The notes: generated by a model from the letters alone, not told the origin. Counted from the first letter of the stretch, positions 47,765 through 59,137 are shown. The stretch: DNA of 64,000 bases from Zhongshania aquimaris (GCF_019312595.1 NZ_JAHWDQ010000002.1:574537-638536); one strand, 5' to 3'. Made by a program: numbers and translations.

Positions 47765-47930
47765 TGCGGCGTTGATGCGATAGGCTGATAAAAACAAAAA
47801 TAATAATTAGTAGCCACAATACATGATGCCGATACCAAAGATTGCTGGCGTCGTTAAGCCAGCGGCCTATGGCTGGAGCATAAATAAAAGCAAATGTGAC
47901 TAGCAGTAGCAGTGATGAGTGAATTTGCAT
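47754..47930 (-). CDS. cbrX: CbrX-like small membrane protein
   Basis: A 58-codon reading frame on the minus strand. It begins MQIHSSLLLLVTFAFIYAPA and has a second hydrophobic stretch near its C-terminus, giving two membrane helices. It overlaps the first codons of cbrA by 11 bp, so translation is probably coupled. In Pseudomonas a small gene cbrX precedes and overlaps cbrA in the same way. It has no strong SD. Function unknown; the identity rests on position, size and hydrophobicity. Confidence 0.7.
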   Translation of the reverse strand: MQIHSSLLLLVTFAFIYAPAIGRWLNDASNLWYRHHVLWLLIIIFVFISLSHQRRNDP

Positions 47931-48005
47931 GGTGACCGCGAGGTTTTCATCGTCGGCCTGATGTTACTGGAGCGTCTATGAAACTGCAAAATATTGCGGG
48001 CAAGT

Positions 48006-48875
48006 TTATAGCTTAAGCGCTGTTGTCGCAGGAATACTCTCGACACACCAATGTGCAATCCCCCATTGCAGTATTTGCGCTACATCAAGTTCCGGTGGTG
48101 GGGGAGTTTGCTGCAGATAGCGCAATACGGTTTGAAGGTTTTGCTTGGCGAGGCGGTCGTCAATGGCGGGGGCAAAGCTTTGTTTGCTCAGTTTATGGCC
48201 GTCATCGCCAACAATGACGGGTAAGTGAAGGTATCGAATAGCCGGCAGTAAAAGTGCCTGCTGGAGATGGAGCTGCCATGCTGTCGCATCTAGCAGATCG
48301 ACGCCGCGCACGATGTCGGTAATGTGTTCAGCGGCATCGTCGACGACCACCGCAAGTTGATATGCATAAAGACCGTCGCGTCGCTTAAGTACAGGGTCAC
48401 CTATTTGCGTCGTAAGGTAGTGTTGCTGGCCCTGTGCTCGGTCTATGAAGGTGACACTTGGATCTTGGAGTTTAAGACGAATTGCGGCGTCATCGGCTAT
48501 ATAGGGTTTGATGCAAGCGGGTGGGTGTATTCCACCGTACTCAGCCAATTGCGCGCGAGAGCAGCTGCAATAATAGCCATCCCCAGTATTTAGCAATAGA
48601 TTTAGGGCGGCGTCGTAGTGTGCGCTTTGCTGGCTTTGCCGCAGGATTGCGCCATCCCATTGCAGGCCGTGGGCGATTAAGCTGTTGATAATTAGGTTTG
48701 CTGCGTCCGCTTGTTCGCGGGGTGGATCGATATCTTCAATGCGCAATAGCCATTGGCCTTTATTGGCGCGGGCATCGAGATAGCTAGCGACGGCGGTAAG
48801 TAGCGAACCCAAGTGAAGTGGTCCGCTGGGCGAGGGGGCAAACCGGCCAATATAGCCAGTGTGAGGAGCAGTCAT
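48006..48875 (-). CDS. gluQ: Glutamyl-Q tRNA(Asp) synthetase
   Basis: 289 residues, about half a glutamyl-tRNA synthetase with no anticodon domain. The signature is GRFAPSPSGPLHLGSLLTAVASYLDARA, with HKLSKQ-type KMSKS loop (DDGHKLSKQSFA) and YYCSCSRAQL cysteines for zinc. It places glutamate on the queuosine of tRNA-Asp. It lies 45 bp after dksA, the usual gammaproteobacterial pair. Confidence 0.95.
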   Translation of the reverse strand: MTAPHTGYIGRFAPSPSGPLHLGSLLTAVASYLDARANKGQWLLRIEDIDPPREQADAANLIINSLIAHGLQWDGAILRQSQQSAHYDAALNLLLNTGDGYYCSCSRAQLAEYGGIHPPACIKPYIADDAAIRLKLQDPSVTFIDRAQGQQHYLTTQIGDPVLKRRDGLYAYQLAVVVDDAAEHITDIVRGVDLLDATAWQLHLQQALLLPAIRYLHLPVIVGDDGHKLSKQSFAPAIDDRLAKQNLQTVLRYLQQTPPPPELDVAQILQWGIAHWCVESIPATTALKL

Positions 48876-48920
48876 AGCGAGCCTGTTGCTTAGGGCGACA
48901 ATTGCTGTCGCCCATACAGA

Positions 48921-49358
48921 TTAACCGCGTTCTTGACGCTCCTTGATCTCGTCTAGGGTTTTGCAGTCGATGCACAAGGTAGCGGTTGGTCTTGCTTCAA
49001 GGCGTTTAATGCCAATGTCTACGCCACAAGTATCGCAGAAACCGTAGTCGTCTTCGTCGATGAGATTGAGGGTCGAGTCAATCTTCTTGATCAATTTACG
49101 CTCGCGATCACGCGTGCGCAGCTCCAGACTAAACTCTTCTTCCTGGGTCGCGCGGTCGGCGGGATCAGGGAAGTTAGAGGCTTCGTCTTTCATGTGACTA
49201 ACAGTGCGGTCAACTTCTTCCATCAGCTCAGCCTTCCAGCTAAGCAGAATTTGGCGGAAGTGATCCTTCTGATTGTCGTTCATGTATTCTTCGCCCTTTT
49301 TTTCTTTATAGGGAACGAAGGTCTTTAAATTTTCAGGTGTACTCTGCTGTGCAGGCAT
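48921..49358 (-). CDS. dksA: RNA polymerase-binding transcription factor DksA
   Basis: 145 residues from ATG 49358 (AGAGGG upstream); the frame extends to 49427 without homology. The coiled-coil tip and the four-cysteine zinc finger [25 protein letters not shown] are intact, with [12 protein letters not shown] at the hinge. It works with ppGpp on rRNA and biosynthetic promoters, such as the rRNA promoters at the end of the window. Confidence 0.96.
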   Translation of the reverse strand: MPAQQSTPENLKTFVPYKEKKGEEYMNDNQKDHFRQILLSWKAELMEEVDRTVSHMKDEASNFPDPADRATQEEEFSLELRTRDRERKLIKKIDSTLNLIDEDDYGFCDTCGVDIGIKRLEARPTATLCIDCKTLDEIKERQERG

Positions 49359-49564
49359 GGCTGGCCCTCTTCTGTACAAGCCGTTAACCGCAAACTGCGG
49401 ACATGCGCGACGACGCTGTGTCGCCAAACCGGCAAAACTACCAGATATGGCCGCCTTGCGCTACACGAAATTCACCTTAAATCACACGGCTACCCTGTTG
49501 TGGCGATGTTAAGGCGTTGCGGATAAAGCTACACTTCACGTTTTGGCTGATAGGTACAGTATAG

Positions 49565-50725
49565 GTGATTAATAATTTTGCGCGTCGGCTGGCAGATATC
49601 GAGCCATTTCGGGTGGTTGAGGTTTTAACGCGTGCCAAGCAGCTCGCTGCGGCAGGTCGGGATATTGTTCATATGGAAGCTGGTGAGCCGGATTTCACAA
49701 CGGTAGCAGCGGTTATTAATGCAGCGAAGGCGTCGCTAGATCGTGGCGAAACCTATTACACCCCCGCGGCTGGGATTCCTGAGCTGAGGCAGGCAATTTC
49801 CCGTTACTATCGCAGCGATTACGGCTTAGACATAGCGCCAGAGCGGATTATGATCACACCGGGTGCGTCCGGTGCCTTGCTTTTATTGGCGGGGTTATTG
49901 GTTAACCCGGGTGAGGGGATGTTAATGACCGATCCGGGCTACCCCTGCAATCGCCATTTCTTGCGATTGGTCGAGGGTGAAGGTCAGCTGGTGCCGGTTG
50001 GGCCGGAAGATCGCTTCCAGCTTAGTGCCGAGAAAGCGGAGCAGCATTGGCGGCCAAATACCAAGGGTATTATGGTGGCCTCACCCGCCAATCCAACGGG
50101 GGAAATATTAACGGCGACACAATTGCGCGACCTCCATTCACTGTGTGAGCGTAAGCAGGGTTTTTTATTAGTCGACGAGATTTATCACGGCTTAAATTAC
50201 GGGGTAGATGCCCCCAGTATTTTGTCGATCACCGATAAGGCCTTTGTAATTAATAGTTTTTCAAAATATTTTGGCATGACGGGTTGGCGCTTGGGGTGGT
50301 TGGTCGCACCTGAAGAAGCGGTACCGCAGTTAGAAAAGCTGGCGCAAAATCTTTTTATATCCATGTCGACTATGGGCCAGTACGCGGCTTTGGCGGCATT
50401 TGAACCAGAAGCTCGCGTAGAGTTGAATCGGCGTCGAGACGAATTTGCTGCACGGCGCGATTATTTGTTACCGGCTTTGCAGAGCTTGGGTTTTGATATC
50501 CCTCACTGTCCAGCTGGTGCTTTATATCTGTACGCGGGTATTGAGCGGTTTAAGACGAATAGTCAGCAGTTTTGTTTAGATTTATTAGAGAATCATGGTA
50601 TTGCCATCACGCCTGGAGAAGACTTTGGGCGCTACAAGGCAGGCCAACACGTTCGGTTTGCCTACACAACAGGGCTTGATCGTCTGGAGGAAGGTGTGGC
50701 GCGTCTGCGCCGTGTTTTGGCATAG
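49565..50725 (+). CDS. Class I/II pyridoxal-phosphate aminotransferase
   Basis: 386 residues from GTG 49565. Fold-type I features are MEAGEPDFTT, GASGALLLLAG, NPTGEILT, DEIYHGLNY, and the PLP-lysine motif INSFSKYFGMTGWRLGW. It resembles aspartate/aromatic or kynurenine-type aminotransferases (AspC-like). The exact amino donor cannot be set. Divergent from dksA. Confidence 0.9.
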   Translation: MINNFARRLADIEPFRVVEVLTRAKQLAAAGRDIVHMEAGEPDFTTVAAVINAAKASLDRGETYYTPAAGIPELRQAISRYYRSDYGLDIAPERIMITPGASGALLLLAGLLVNPGEGMLMTDPGYPCNRHFLRLVEGEGQLVPVGPEDRFQLSAEKAEQHWRPNTKGIMVASPANPTGEILTATQLRDLHSLCERKQGFLLVDEIYHGLNYGVDAPSILSITDKAFVINSFSKYFGMTGWRLGWLVAPEEAVPQLEKLAQNLFISMSTMGQYAALAAFEPEARVELNRRRDEFAARRDYLLPALQSLGFDIPHCPAGALYLYAGIERFKTNSQQFCLDLLENHGIAITPGEDFGRYKAGQHVRFAYTTGLDRLEEGVARLRRVLA

Positions 50726-50737
50726 TTCTGATTGAAT

Positions 50738-51169
50738 TTAAGGTGTAAAGAATTGCACGCCGGTGCGCGGGTTATTGCTGGGTGATTTTTGTTCCAAGGC
50801 TGCGGCCATCGACTCCGCGATTCGCGCGGCGCGGGTTTTCATTTTTGTACAATTTAGTCCTTCAAAGTGGCGATCAATATTATTATTTAATAGGTGCAGC
50901 CAGCGAGAAAAATGATGCTGACTCAGCTTTGCCTGTTGGTGAATGTGTTGATGGCGTTCAAAAAGTTGACCTTGGTAACTCGACTCTCCGAATAGAATTT
51001 GCGCCCAGAAATCGATAACGCGAGGTAAGTGTTGCTCCAGCGAGAAGGCGATGACGTCTGTAAAGAAAAATCCGATGATAGGGTCGCTTAAAACGTCTTG
51101 ATAAAAAAGCCTGAGCAGCATTTCAAGCTCTTCGCGACTGGCAATATCCACTTTGTCATCAGAATGCAT
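50738..51169 (-). CDS. Group III truncated haemoglobin
   Basis: 143 residues. A shortened globin with LLRLFYQDVLSDPIIGFFFTDVIAF, a WAQILFGESSYQGQLFERHQHIH region with the proximal-type His, and FSRWLHLLNNNIDRHFEG: the group III trHb pattern. It probably handles oxygen or nitric oxide. Convergent with the aminotransferase, 12 bp apart. Confidence 0.85.
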   Translation of the reverse strand: MHSDDKVDIASREELEMLLRLFYQDVLSDPIIGFFFTDVIAFSLEQHLPRVIDFWAQILFGESSYQGQLFERHQHIHQQAKLSQHHFSRWLHLLNNNIDRHFEGLNCTKMKTRAARIAESMAAALEQKSPSNNPRTGVQFFTP

Positions 51170-51390
51170 ATGCGATGCGCCGTATTTTGTAGTGTCGGTA
51201 GAGGATCAACGTGTGGTGGTATTATAGTCATCATCTTATAGTGGTAGCGTTTTTTAAACGAGACGATTTTGCCAACGGTGGGCGCTTTTGGGTGGCGCTG
51301 GCCGCGGATAAAATAATTACGGTATGCGGGTCTCGGTAAGCTTAGCGCTCGCGCGACAACTTGGCTTCGCGCCGGCTAAAGGGGTTGGTA

Positions 51391-51987
51391 TTGATAGTAA
51401 ACACAGCTGAAGCGTTGGCGCTTCAACATATTGTAGAGCGGCTAGATAAATTTAAGCCCCGCCAGCGTTGGTGGCGGCGATGGGTGAAGCGTTCAGCAGT
51501 GGCGATTATTATACGTGAGCTGAATGATCACCTTGAAATCCTGATGATTAAGCGGGCCGATCGCGAGGGTGATCCGTGGTCGGGACACATGGCATTTCCC
51601 GGTGGCCGCATGGATAGAGGCGATATTACCGGCTTGCGTACGGCAATGCGTGAAACAGAAGAAGAAACGGGTATTTATTTAGACAAGGCCGGCCACTGTA
51701 TTGGTCGCCTGTCTGACATTGTGAGTCGCCCCCATTCTGGCCGCCAACCCATGGTGGTAACACCCTACGTTTTTCGACTGCATACGGTGGTAAGCATCGA
51801 GGCCAATCATGAGGTGGCTGAGGCGGTATGGATTCCCATGAGCTACCTGATGGACCCGGTGCAGCGCGAGACTATGGAGTTAAAGCGCGGAAGATTTGCA
51901 ATGACATTGCCCTGCTATAATTACGGTAAGCGCCGTATTTGGGGGATGTCATTGAGGATGCTGGATGAGTTACTCAGTCTCGTTTGA
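51391..51987 (+). CDS. NUDIX hydrolase, CoA pyrophosphatase-like
   Basis: 198 residues from TTG 51391, chosen for the AAAGGGG site seven bases upstream; an earlier TTG at 51361 is possible. The fold shows SGHMAFPGGRMDRGDITGLRTAMRETEEETGIYL, with the Gx5-type Nudix box and the FPGG of CoA pyrophosphatases. It hydrolyses a nucleoside diphosphate-linked compound, probably CoA. Its 3' end overlaps the convergent secreted-protein gene by 18 bp. Confidence 0.85.
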   Translation: MIVNTAEALALQHIVERLDKFKPRQRWWRRWVKRSAVAIIIRELNDHLEILMIKRADREGDPWSGHMAFPGGRMDRGDITGLRTAMRETEEETGIYLDKAGHCIGRLSDIVSRPHSGRQPMVVTPYVFRLHTVVSIEANHEVAEAVWIPMSYLMDPVQRETMELKRGRFAMTLPCYNYGKRRIWGMSLRMLDELLSLV

Positions 51988-52692
51988 TGGCTCCTCGCCG
52001 TTATTGATCTCAATGTCTTGAAGTCTACTAGGCGGCCGGAAGTCGAGGTCGTCTGCGTCCGGTAGGGGATTGCGCCGCTCTTCCCACAGGTGAATTTTCG
52101 TTTCGTTGAGTAGTTGTCGAGCTTGGTTCTGTGGTTTTGATGCTTCGGCTATTGCTTGATCCGGCAAGATGTCTTTCATCCACGCGACAAATATCGACAT
52201 AATTATCGGTGTCTTTTTGGTATCCAGGTATTGCCAGCGGGAGCCGTCCAGAATGTTTCCTGATACCCGCTGTTGCTTTACTGGCAGCCAGTAAACGCCG
52301 CAGCTGGAAAGGCTGAAATCGTCCTGGCGGCCAAAACTGATATTTGCTTTGAAGGGGTTGAATGCATCTGCCGGCGGATTGTCGATGCGCTTTAGCGCCA
52401 TAACCCATTCGCTACCCGGGGTAAACTGCTCGGCTTCGGGGCGGCATAAATCATCCTTTTTCCCCCAGATTCGAATCTGCTCTCGGTATTCACTGCCTTG
52501 TAAAACGGTGTCGACGACTAAATCAAAGCCATTACCTTGGGTGTTGCTCACTTCGCCGTAAACTACAAGGTCGGCATTGGCGTAGACTGATTTGAATGGG
52601 CCTTCCCACAGGCATTCGCAAGCGGACGCCAAGGGGCTTGCAGTCAGGGCGGCGATCAGTGAAAGTGTTTTTAAGCTCATGGTGAGGGTCAT
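51970..52692 (-). CDS. Secreted cysteine-containing protein of unknown function
   Basis: 240 residues from ATG 52692 (or 236 from 52680; neither has a strong SD). The signal peptide is SLKTLSLIAALTASPLASA, cleaved before CEC. The CECLWEGPFKSVYANADLVVYGEV opening, with the Cys pair and following beta strands, resembles the NTR/TIMP-like periplasmic fold seen in some bacteria. No function is known. The C-terminus is acidic and low-complexity (PSNETE). Confidence 0.75.
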   Translation of the reverse strand: MTLTMSLKTLSLIAALTASPLASACECLWEGPFKSVYANADLVVYGEVSNTQGNGFDLVVDTVLQGSEYREQIRIWGKKDDLCRPEAEQFTPGSEWVMALKRIDNPPADAFNPFKANISFGRQDDFSLSSCGVYWLPVKQQRVSGNILDGSRWQYLDTKKTPIIMSIFVAWMKDILPDQAIAEASKPQNQARQLLNETKIHLWEERRNPLPDADDLDFRPPSRLQDIEINNGEEPSNETE

Positions 52693-52751
52693 ATTTGTCA
52701 GCGTGGTCAGGCGGCGAAATAGTGCTTTGCAGATATCAGACAATATTAAAC

Positions 52752-52782
52752 AAAAAAAGGCGCAATAGATTGCGCCTTTTTT
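52752..52782 (-). terminator. Intrinsic terminator
   Basis: AAAAAAGGCGCAA-TAGA-TTGCGCCTTTTTT, usable in both directions. It ends the outer-membrane protein gene read leftward and lies upstream of the secreted-protein start. Confidence 0.92.
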
Positions 52783-52800
52783 ATGATTATTGTTGCGAAA

Positions 52801-53538
52801 TTAGATGTCGATAACGACACCAAAAAAGTAACCGTCAACAGTGACTTTGGCTTCTTCACCATCGTCTTCAAGGTCGACGTCGAAGTTGCGGTAGCCAAGC
52901 TCAAGTCCGACTACGCCGAATTCATAGCCTAGTCCCACGCTCATATCAGTCACACTGCTGTCGCTGTAGGAAATCACGTTAGCGAGTGCAGATGCGTAAA
53001 GACCAGTGAGTGGAAGGTCAAAGCGCGCATTGACGTAGGCCATTGGCACTGGCGCGTCTAGCTCAATTGAGCCTTCGCGGCCGGTCGTTGCCAAGCGAAC
53101 TTCACCGTCAAACATGCGCACGGTTAAACCGACGTCAAGATTGACCCAGTTGTCGAGAATCTCATAGTACAGGGTGGCATCAGTATGTGTTAAGTCAGTG
53201 GTTGAGTTCACTGTGTCAGCCGCAGTGTAGACATCGCCTTCAAACGTAAAGTTGCGAGATAGCTGATTTGATTCAGAAATATCGAGATCGGTGCGCTGTA
53301 GGCGAATGTTCGGCAAAACGGGGACGGGATGTTCTAGGGCAACGTAGAAACTTTTACCTGTTTCGTCGTCATAGCCAAGGTCATCGTTCATATCGATACT
53401 ATCTGGTCCCGATTTTACATGGCCATCCCAGCTTTGTTTCCACATATAGGCACCAGCACTGGCGCCGACAATATCGGCCTGAGTAGAAACAGATGTACTT
53501 GCAGCCAATATTGCCAAGGCGAGTAGTCTTTTTTGCAT
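52801..53538 (-). CDS. TIGR04219-type outer-membrane beta-barrel protein
   Basis: 245 residues from ATG 53538 (AGGGGATC upstream); signal peptide LLALAILAASTSVSTQA. The mature start DIVGASAGAYMWKQSWDGHVKSG is the TIGR04219 signature. Alternating hydrophobic beta strands end in Ile (YFFGVVIDI), as expected for barrel insertion. Function unknown; single gene. Confidence 0.88.
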   Translation of the reverse strand: MQKRLLALAILAASTSVSTQADIVGASAGAYMWKQSWDGHVKSGPDSIDMNDDLGYDDETGKSFYVALEHPVPVLPNIRLQRTDLDISESNQLSRNFTFEGDVYTAADTVNSTTDLTHTDATLYYEILDNWVNLDVGLTVRMFDGEVRLATTGREGSIELDAPVPMAYVNARFDLPLTGLYASALANVISYSDSSVTDMSVGLGYEFGVVGLELGYRNFDVDLEDDGEEAKVTVDGYFFGVVIDI

Positions 53539-53606
53539 GGTAGATCCCCTGAAGTTGTTTATTTTATCCAAGCTTACGATAAGCGCTCTGCGTGATAGCG
53601 TAAATA

Positions 53607-54626
<1,020 letters not shown>

Positions 54627-55910
54627 TCAGCGCAGGGTTTTAAAAACATGCTCGGCAATGTTCAGGGTTTCTTCAATATCGGCGTCGCTGTGTGCCGCGG
54701 ATAAAAAGCCGGCTTCATAGGATGCGGGGGCGAGATACACGCCGCCCTCAAGCATACCGTGGAAGAATCGATTGAAGCGTTCGGTATCACAGGCCATGAC
54801 CTGCTGGTAGTTGGTGATGTGCTCTGTCTCGGTAAAAAACACCCCGAACATGGTGCCGACATGATTGCTCGTCATGGCAATACCTGCGGCATCGGCGCGC
54901 GCCTTTAAGCCTGTGATGAGGTTATCGGTTTTTTGAAAAACCGGTTCATAAAAGCCGTCTTGTTCAATGTGTTTTAGCATGCAGAGTCCGGCAGCCATGG
55001 CAATAGGGTTGCCAGAGAGCGTTCCTGCTTGGTACACCGGTCCGCTTGGGGCGATGTGTTCCATGATGTTGCGTTTGCCGCCAAAGGCCGCAACCGGCAT
55101 GCCGCCGCCGATAACCTTGCCGAGGCAGGTGATATCCGCGGTCACACCGTAATAGCCTTGGGCACCTTGCAGGCCGAGGCGGAAGCCGGTCATGACTTCA
55201 TCGATAATAAGAACTGCGCCGCTTTGGTCGCAGCTCTCTCGTAGGCATTCGAGAAAACCGGGTATTGGTGGAACGCAGTTCATATTGCCGGCAACCGGCT
55301 CAACGATAATACAGGCAACTTGATCGCCGTATTCCGCGAAGGCGGCGCGCACGCCCTCTATATCGTTATAACTAAGCGTTATTGTGTGCTCTGCCAGCGC
55401 GGCGGGTACGCCGGGTGAGCTAGGGACGCCCATGGTGAGTGCGCCCGATCCGGCTTTTATGAGCAGTGAGTCGGAGTGGCCGTGGTAGCAGCCTTCAAAT
55501 TTAATAATTTTGTCGCGTCCGGTATAGCCGCGGGCGAGGCGGATGGCGCTCATGGTAGCTTCGGTGCCGGAATTAACCATGCGCACCATGTCCATGCCGG
55601 GCATGATGCTGCAAAGTTTTTCCGCAAGTTGAGTTTCGATTTCCGTTGGCGCGCCGAAGCTGAGGCCTTTTTGTAGCTGGGCGGTGACGGTGGCAATGAC
55701 GTCGGGGTGAGCGTGGCCGAGTAACATGGGGCCCCACGACAAAACGTAGTCAATATATCGCTTACCTTCTACGTCAAATAGGTAGGGGCCTGAGGCGTGG
55801 TCTATGAACCTCGGGGTGCCACCAACCGCTTTAAAGGCGCGAACTGGACTGTTGACTCCGCCGGGGATGCGATGGCGGGCGGTCTCAAAAAGTTGCTCGG
55901 AGCTAGTCAT
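54627..55910 (-). CDS. hemL: Glutamate-1-semialdehyde 2,1-aminomutase
   Basis: 427 residues. Fold-type I PLP enzyme: [50 protein letters not shown] and the PLP lysine in [16 protein letters not shown]. It makes ALA by the C5 pathway, feeding HemB next door. Confidence 0.97.
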   Translation of the reverse strand: MTSSEQLFETARHRIPGGVNSPVRAFKAVGGTPRFIDHASGPYLFDVEGKRYIDYVLSWGPMLLGHAHPDVIATVTAQLQKGLSFGAPTEIETQLAEKLCSIMPGMDMVRMVNSGTEATMSAIRLARGYTGRDKIIKFEGCYHGHSDSLLIKAGSGALTMGVPSSPGVPAALAEHTITLSYNDIEGVRAAFAEYGDQVACIIVEPVAGNMNCVPPIPGFLECLRESCDQSGAVLIIDEVMTGFRLGLQGAQGYYGVTADITCLGKVIGGGMPVAAFGGKRNIMEHIAPSGPVYQAGTLSGNPIAMAAGLCMLKHIEQDGFYEPVFQKTDNLITGLKARADAAGIAMTSNHVGTMFGVFFTETEHITNYQQVMACDTERFNRFFHGMLEGGVYLAPASYEAGFLSAAHSDADIEETLNIAEHVFKTLR

Positions 55911-55993
55911 ATAAAAATCTTAATTGTAAAAAATGTCAGTGGGCATTATCACGTGCTGAGCTAATTATCGCCAGAGCAGGCAGCGTCTAATCA

Positions 55994-56413
55994 TTAAAAG
56001 GGTTTCAGGACGGCAAGTAGCACTATTGCAAACAAGGCGATGACCGGGGCTTCATTAAACCAGCGATAAAAGACGTGGTTTCTCGTGTTGTGATCGTCGG
56101 CAAAGGTTTTAACTAAATGACCGCAATACAGGTGATAAGCAATTAGAGCAGCGACAAAAAGTAGTTTAAGGTGCAGCCAGCCAGCGCTTAGGTAGTATTC
56201 AATATTTTGCGCAATTAGCAGTGCGCCGAAAACGATAGTCAACACAGCAAAGGGGCTAACAAAAAGATAGAGCTTACGCTCCATGACTTTTAAATAATCG
56301 CGTGTCGCTTGATCTTCTGCCATGGCATGGTAAACAAATAGCCTAGGGAGATAAAAAATTCCGGCGAACCAGCAAACAATGGCGATGATGTGGAAAGCTT
56401 TCAGCCAAAGCAT
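55994..56413 (-). CDS. hemJ: Protoporphyrinogen oxidase HemJ
   Basis: 139 residues, four membrane spans. HIIAIVCWFAGIFYLPRLFVYHAMA with the conserved His and YLKVMERKLY, then GWLHLKLLFVAALIAYH, match HemJ (UPF0093). It oxidises protoporphyrinogen late in haem synthesis, fitting the adjacent hemL-hemB. Confidence 0.9.
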   Translation of the reverse strand: MLWLKAFHIIAIVCWFAGIFYLPRLFVYHAMAEDQATRDYLKVMERKLYLFVSPFAVLTIVFGALLIAQNIEYYLSAGWLHLKLLFVAALIAYHLYCGHLVKTFADDHNTRNHVFYRWFNEAPVIALFAIVLLAVLKPF

Positions 56414-56623
56414 AATGCAGTACCTAAATAAATTGTTTCTGAGTGACGTGATTTAGACACGTTGTCATTGCTATCATCAGTGTCAGATAAAATCACTTTT
56501 TGGGCGCTGGGTGTTGCCAGTGAGTTAGCATACAATATCTGTTAGCCAATTGCGGCTTGCCGTATTAATTTTATCTCGCGCATTCTCATTTAGCTCTGCC
56601 GCCTGCACAGGCCTCTTAATTAC

Positions 56624-58039
56624 ATGACCGCCAAAAATAAACGTACTCAGACTGCTCGCAGACTTCGTCTTTGGTGGACGCTGGGCAATCGACATACCCG
56701 TCGTCAGCTAGGTACGGTTGAAGATTGGAAGACGCGCGGTGTGTTTTGGTTTGGCGCGCTAACCGTCGGTTTGGTTATTCAGAGCTTTGCATGGCTGTCT
56801 GAAGAAAGTTTTTCGATCACAGAAGCTGTTTTTGACCGTTACCCCTATGCCTTTCTATTGATCACCCCGCTTGGGTTGATGGCCATTGTGTGGGTGATGA
56901 ATTGGGGGGGCAAAGCAGCCCGAGGCAGTGGTATCCCGCAGGTCTTACTAGCACATAAACAGAGTTACCATTGGCTGCGTGGACCTTTTTTGTCGCTGCG
57001 GGTGGCAACGCTGAAGGTCTTGCTAACTTGTGCAGGTTTACTGGTAGGTGCAACAGTGGGGCGCGAAGGTCCCAGTGTGCACGTCGGCGCAGCCTTGATG
57101 TACAAATTTGGTATCTGGGCAAAGTTAAAACAGCGACAGGTGGAAAGCAGTTTAATTGTGGCGGGTGGCGCGGCCGGTGTTTCCGCGGCCTTTAATGCGC
57201 CACTTGCGGGTATCGTGTTCGCGATTGAAGAGTTGCAGCAATCGATGGAGGCGCGAACTACCGGTACGTTTATTATGGCGATTATCCTGTCGGGGGTGGT
57301 GGTGTTGGCCTTTGCGGGACACTATAGCTATTTCGGTGTCCCAGATGTTACGGCGGTGCCATTCTCTAATTACCCCTATATCATTGGTGTAAGCGCGGCG
57401 TGCGGTTTGTTGGGCGGGCTATTTAGCTTGTTTTTGGTTCAGGGTAATCGTGCGATTGCACCGTTAGTAGCGCGGCGGCCGCTGCGAGTTGCGTTTGTTA
57501 TTGGTATATTTTTAGCCGCTATGGCAATACTGTCCGATGGGCTAACCATGGGTAGCGGTTATGTAGAGGCCAGGTCACTTTTAGCAGGGCAGTCAGAAGG
57601 GAGTTGGCTAACTGCTGCGGGCAAAATACTGGCAACGCTTCTCACGTATTTCAGCGGCATACCCGGCGGTATCTTTTCGCCGAGTTTAGCTGCAGGGGCC
57701 GAACTGGGGTCTGCTATGGGGCCGCTTTTTCCGCAGGTTCCGGTGGTGTCATTGATCTTGGTTGGTATGGCCAGCTATTTTGCTGGTGTGGTTCAGCGGC
57801 CAATAACGGCCTTTGTCATTGTGCTGGAGCTGACAGGTAATAATCACGATATACTGCCGGCTTTAATGGTAAGCGCGCTAGTCGCAACTGCGGTGTCGAA
57901 ATTGGTAATGAGCGAGCCCGTGTATCATGTGTTAGCGAGGGATTTGGTTCGCGGCTGGGATCACCTGTTGCGCGAGAAAGATGAGTCGGTGTCGACGACG
58001 GGTAAGAACGTTATCGAACCGCAAAATGAACAGCGTTAA
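56624..58039 (+). CDS. clcA: ClC-family chloride channel/antiporter
   Basis: 471 residues, about ten or more membrane spans. Selectivity-filter motifs are RGSGIPQ, VGREGPSVHVGAALM and PGGIFSPSLAAGAELGSAMG, with the gating-glutamate GREGP intact, so a Cl-/H+ antiporter is likely. It lies 15 bp before argC. Confidence 0.9.
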   Translation: MTAKNKRTQTARRLRLWWTLGNRHTRRQLGTVEDWKTRGVFWFGALTVGLVIQSFAWLSEESFSITEAVFDRYPYAFLLITPLGLMAIVWVMNWGGKAARGSGIPQVLLAHKQSYHWLRGPFLSLRVATLKVLLTCAGLLVGATVGREGPSVHVGAALMYKFGIWAKLKQRQVESSLIVAGGAAGVSAAFNAPLAGIVFAIEELQQSMEARTTGTFIMAIILSGVVVLAFAGHYSYFGVPDVTAVPFSNYPYIIGVSAACGLLGGLFSLFLVQGNRAIAPLVARRPLRVAFVIGIFLAAMAILSDGLTMGSGYVEARSLLAGQSEGSWLTAAGKILATLLTYFSGIPGGIFSPSLAAGAELGSAMGPLFPQVPVVSLILVGMASYFAGVVQRPITAFVIVLELTGNNHDILPALMVSALVATAVSKLVMSEPVYHVLARDLVRGWDHLLREKDESVSTTGKNVIEPQNEQR

Positions 58040-58054
58040 GGGAGAGAAAGTCTA

Positions 58055-59095
58055 GTGTTAAAAGTTGGGATAGTAGGTGGTACTGGTTATACAGGTGCAG
58101 AATTACTGCGTTTACTGTCTACCCATGCTGAGGCCGAAGTGGCGATGATTACATCGCGCGCAGAAGATGGTGTGGCGGTAGATGAATTGTTCCCGAGTTT
58201 GCGTGGCGTGGTTGATCTGCGCTTTACAGCGCCAGATGTGGATGCATTGGCAAGCTGCGATGTGGTTTTTTTCGCGACACCCCACAATGTCGCGATGAAT
58301 ATGGTGCCCGAGCTGTTGGCGGCAGGTACTCGTATAATTGATTTGTCTGCAGATTTCAGGATTGCGGATGCTGAGTTGTGGTCAAAGTGGTACCACGAGA
58401 AACACATTTGCCCGGACGTGCTTGCGATGGCGGTCTACGGTTTGCCAGAGCGAAATGCGGATAAAATTCGCAACGCGCAGTTAATTGCTTGCCCCGGCTG
58501 CTATCCAACGGCGATCGAACTCGGCTTTATTCCTTTACTTGAGCAAAAGCTGGTTGATCCCAAGCGCTTGATTGCAAGTGCTGCGTCGGGTGTGAGTGGT
58601 GCGGGTCGGCAGGCGAAGATCGACAATTTGTACGCAGAGCTGTCAGAGAGCTTTAAAGCTTATGGCGTGGCCGGTCATCGGCATTTACCAGAGATTGAGC
58701 AGGAGTTAGCCTTGGCTGCTGGTGATGCGGTAAATTTGACCTTTACGCCCCATTTATTACCACAGGTGCGCGGTATTCACGCCACCTTATATTCCGAGCT
58801 GTTAGATCCCGCGGTGCCCTTAGATGAGCTGCAGTTTATGTTTGAAAAGCGGTATGCCGATGCCCCGTTTGTGGATGTGATGCCCCTAGGCAGTTTGCCG
58901 CAAACGCGCACAGTGCGGGGCGCAAACACGTGCCGCATTGCTTTATATCGTCCGCAAAATAGAGATACCGTTGTTGTGTTGTCGGTTATTGATAACTTGG
59001 TGAAGGGGGCGTCTGGGCAGGCTATTCAAAACATGAACTTAATGTTCGGCTTGCCAGAAACGATGGGGCTGCAAGGCGTGGCATTGCTGCCGTAA
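58055..59095 (+). CDS. argC: N-acetyl-gamma-glutamyl-phosphate reductase
   Basis: 346 residues from GTG 58055. Rossmann motif [18 protein letters not shown], active-site Cys in [15 protein letters not shown], and [12 protein letters not shown]. It acts in arginine synthesis. argC followed by erpA and the anmK/tyrS block is a Pseudomonas-like order. Confidence 0.96.
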   Translation: MLKVGIVGGTGYTGAELLRLLSTHAEAEVAMITSRAEDGVAVDELFPSLRGVVDLRFTAPDVDALASCDVVFFATPHNVAMNMVPELLAAGTRIIDLSADFRIADAELWSKWYHEKHICPDVLAMAVYGLPERNADKIRNAQLIACPGCYPTAIELGFIPLLEQKLVDPKRLIASAASGVSGAGRQAKIDNLYAELSESFKAYGVAGHRHLPEIEQELALAAGDAVNLTFTPHLLPQVRGIHATLYSELLDPAVPLDELQFMFEKRYADAPFVDVMPLGSLPQTRTVRGANTCRIALYRPQNRDTVVVLSVIDNLVKGASGQAIQNMNLMFGLPETMGLQGVALLP

Positions 59096-59112
59096 AAGGC
59101 GCTGCGCGGCAA

Positions 59113-59137
59113 ATACTTGACTAATTTAGTCGGAAAA
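59113..59137. promoter_or_regulatory. IscR-like operator overlapping the erpA promoter
   Basis: ATACTTGACTAATTTAGTCGG then AAAA matches the type 1 IscR motif (ATASYYGACTRWWWYAGTCRRSTAT) at about 22 of 25 positions. The TTGACT inside it (59117-59122) is a -35 box with GATAAT at 59141-59146 as a candidate -10, so IscR binding would block RNA polymerase. Confidence 0.7.
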
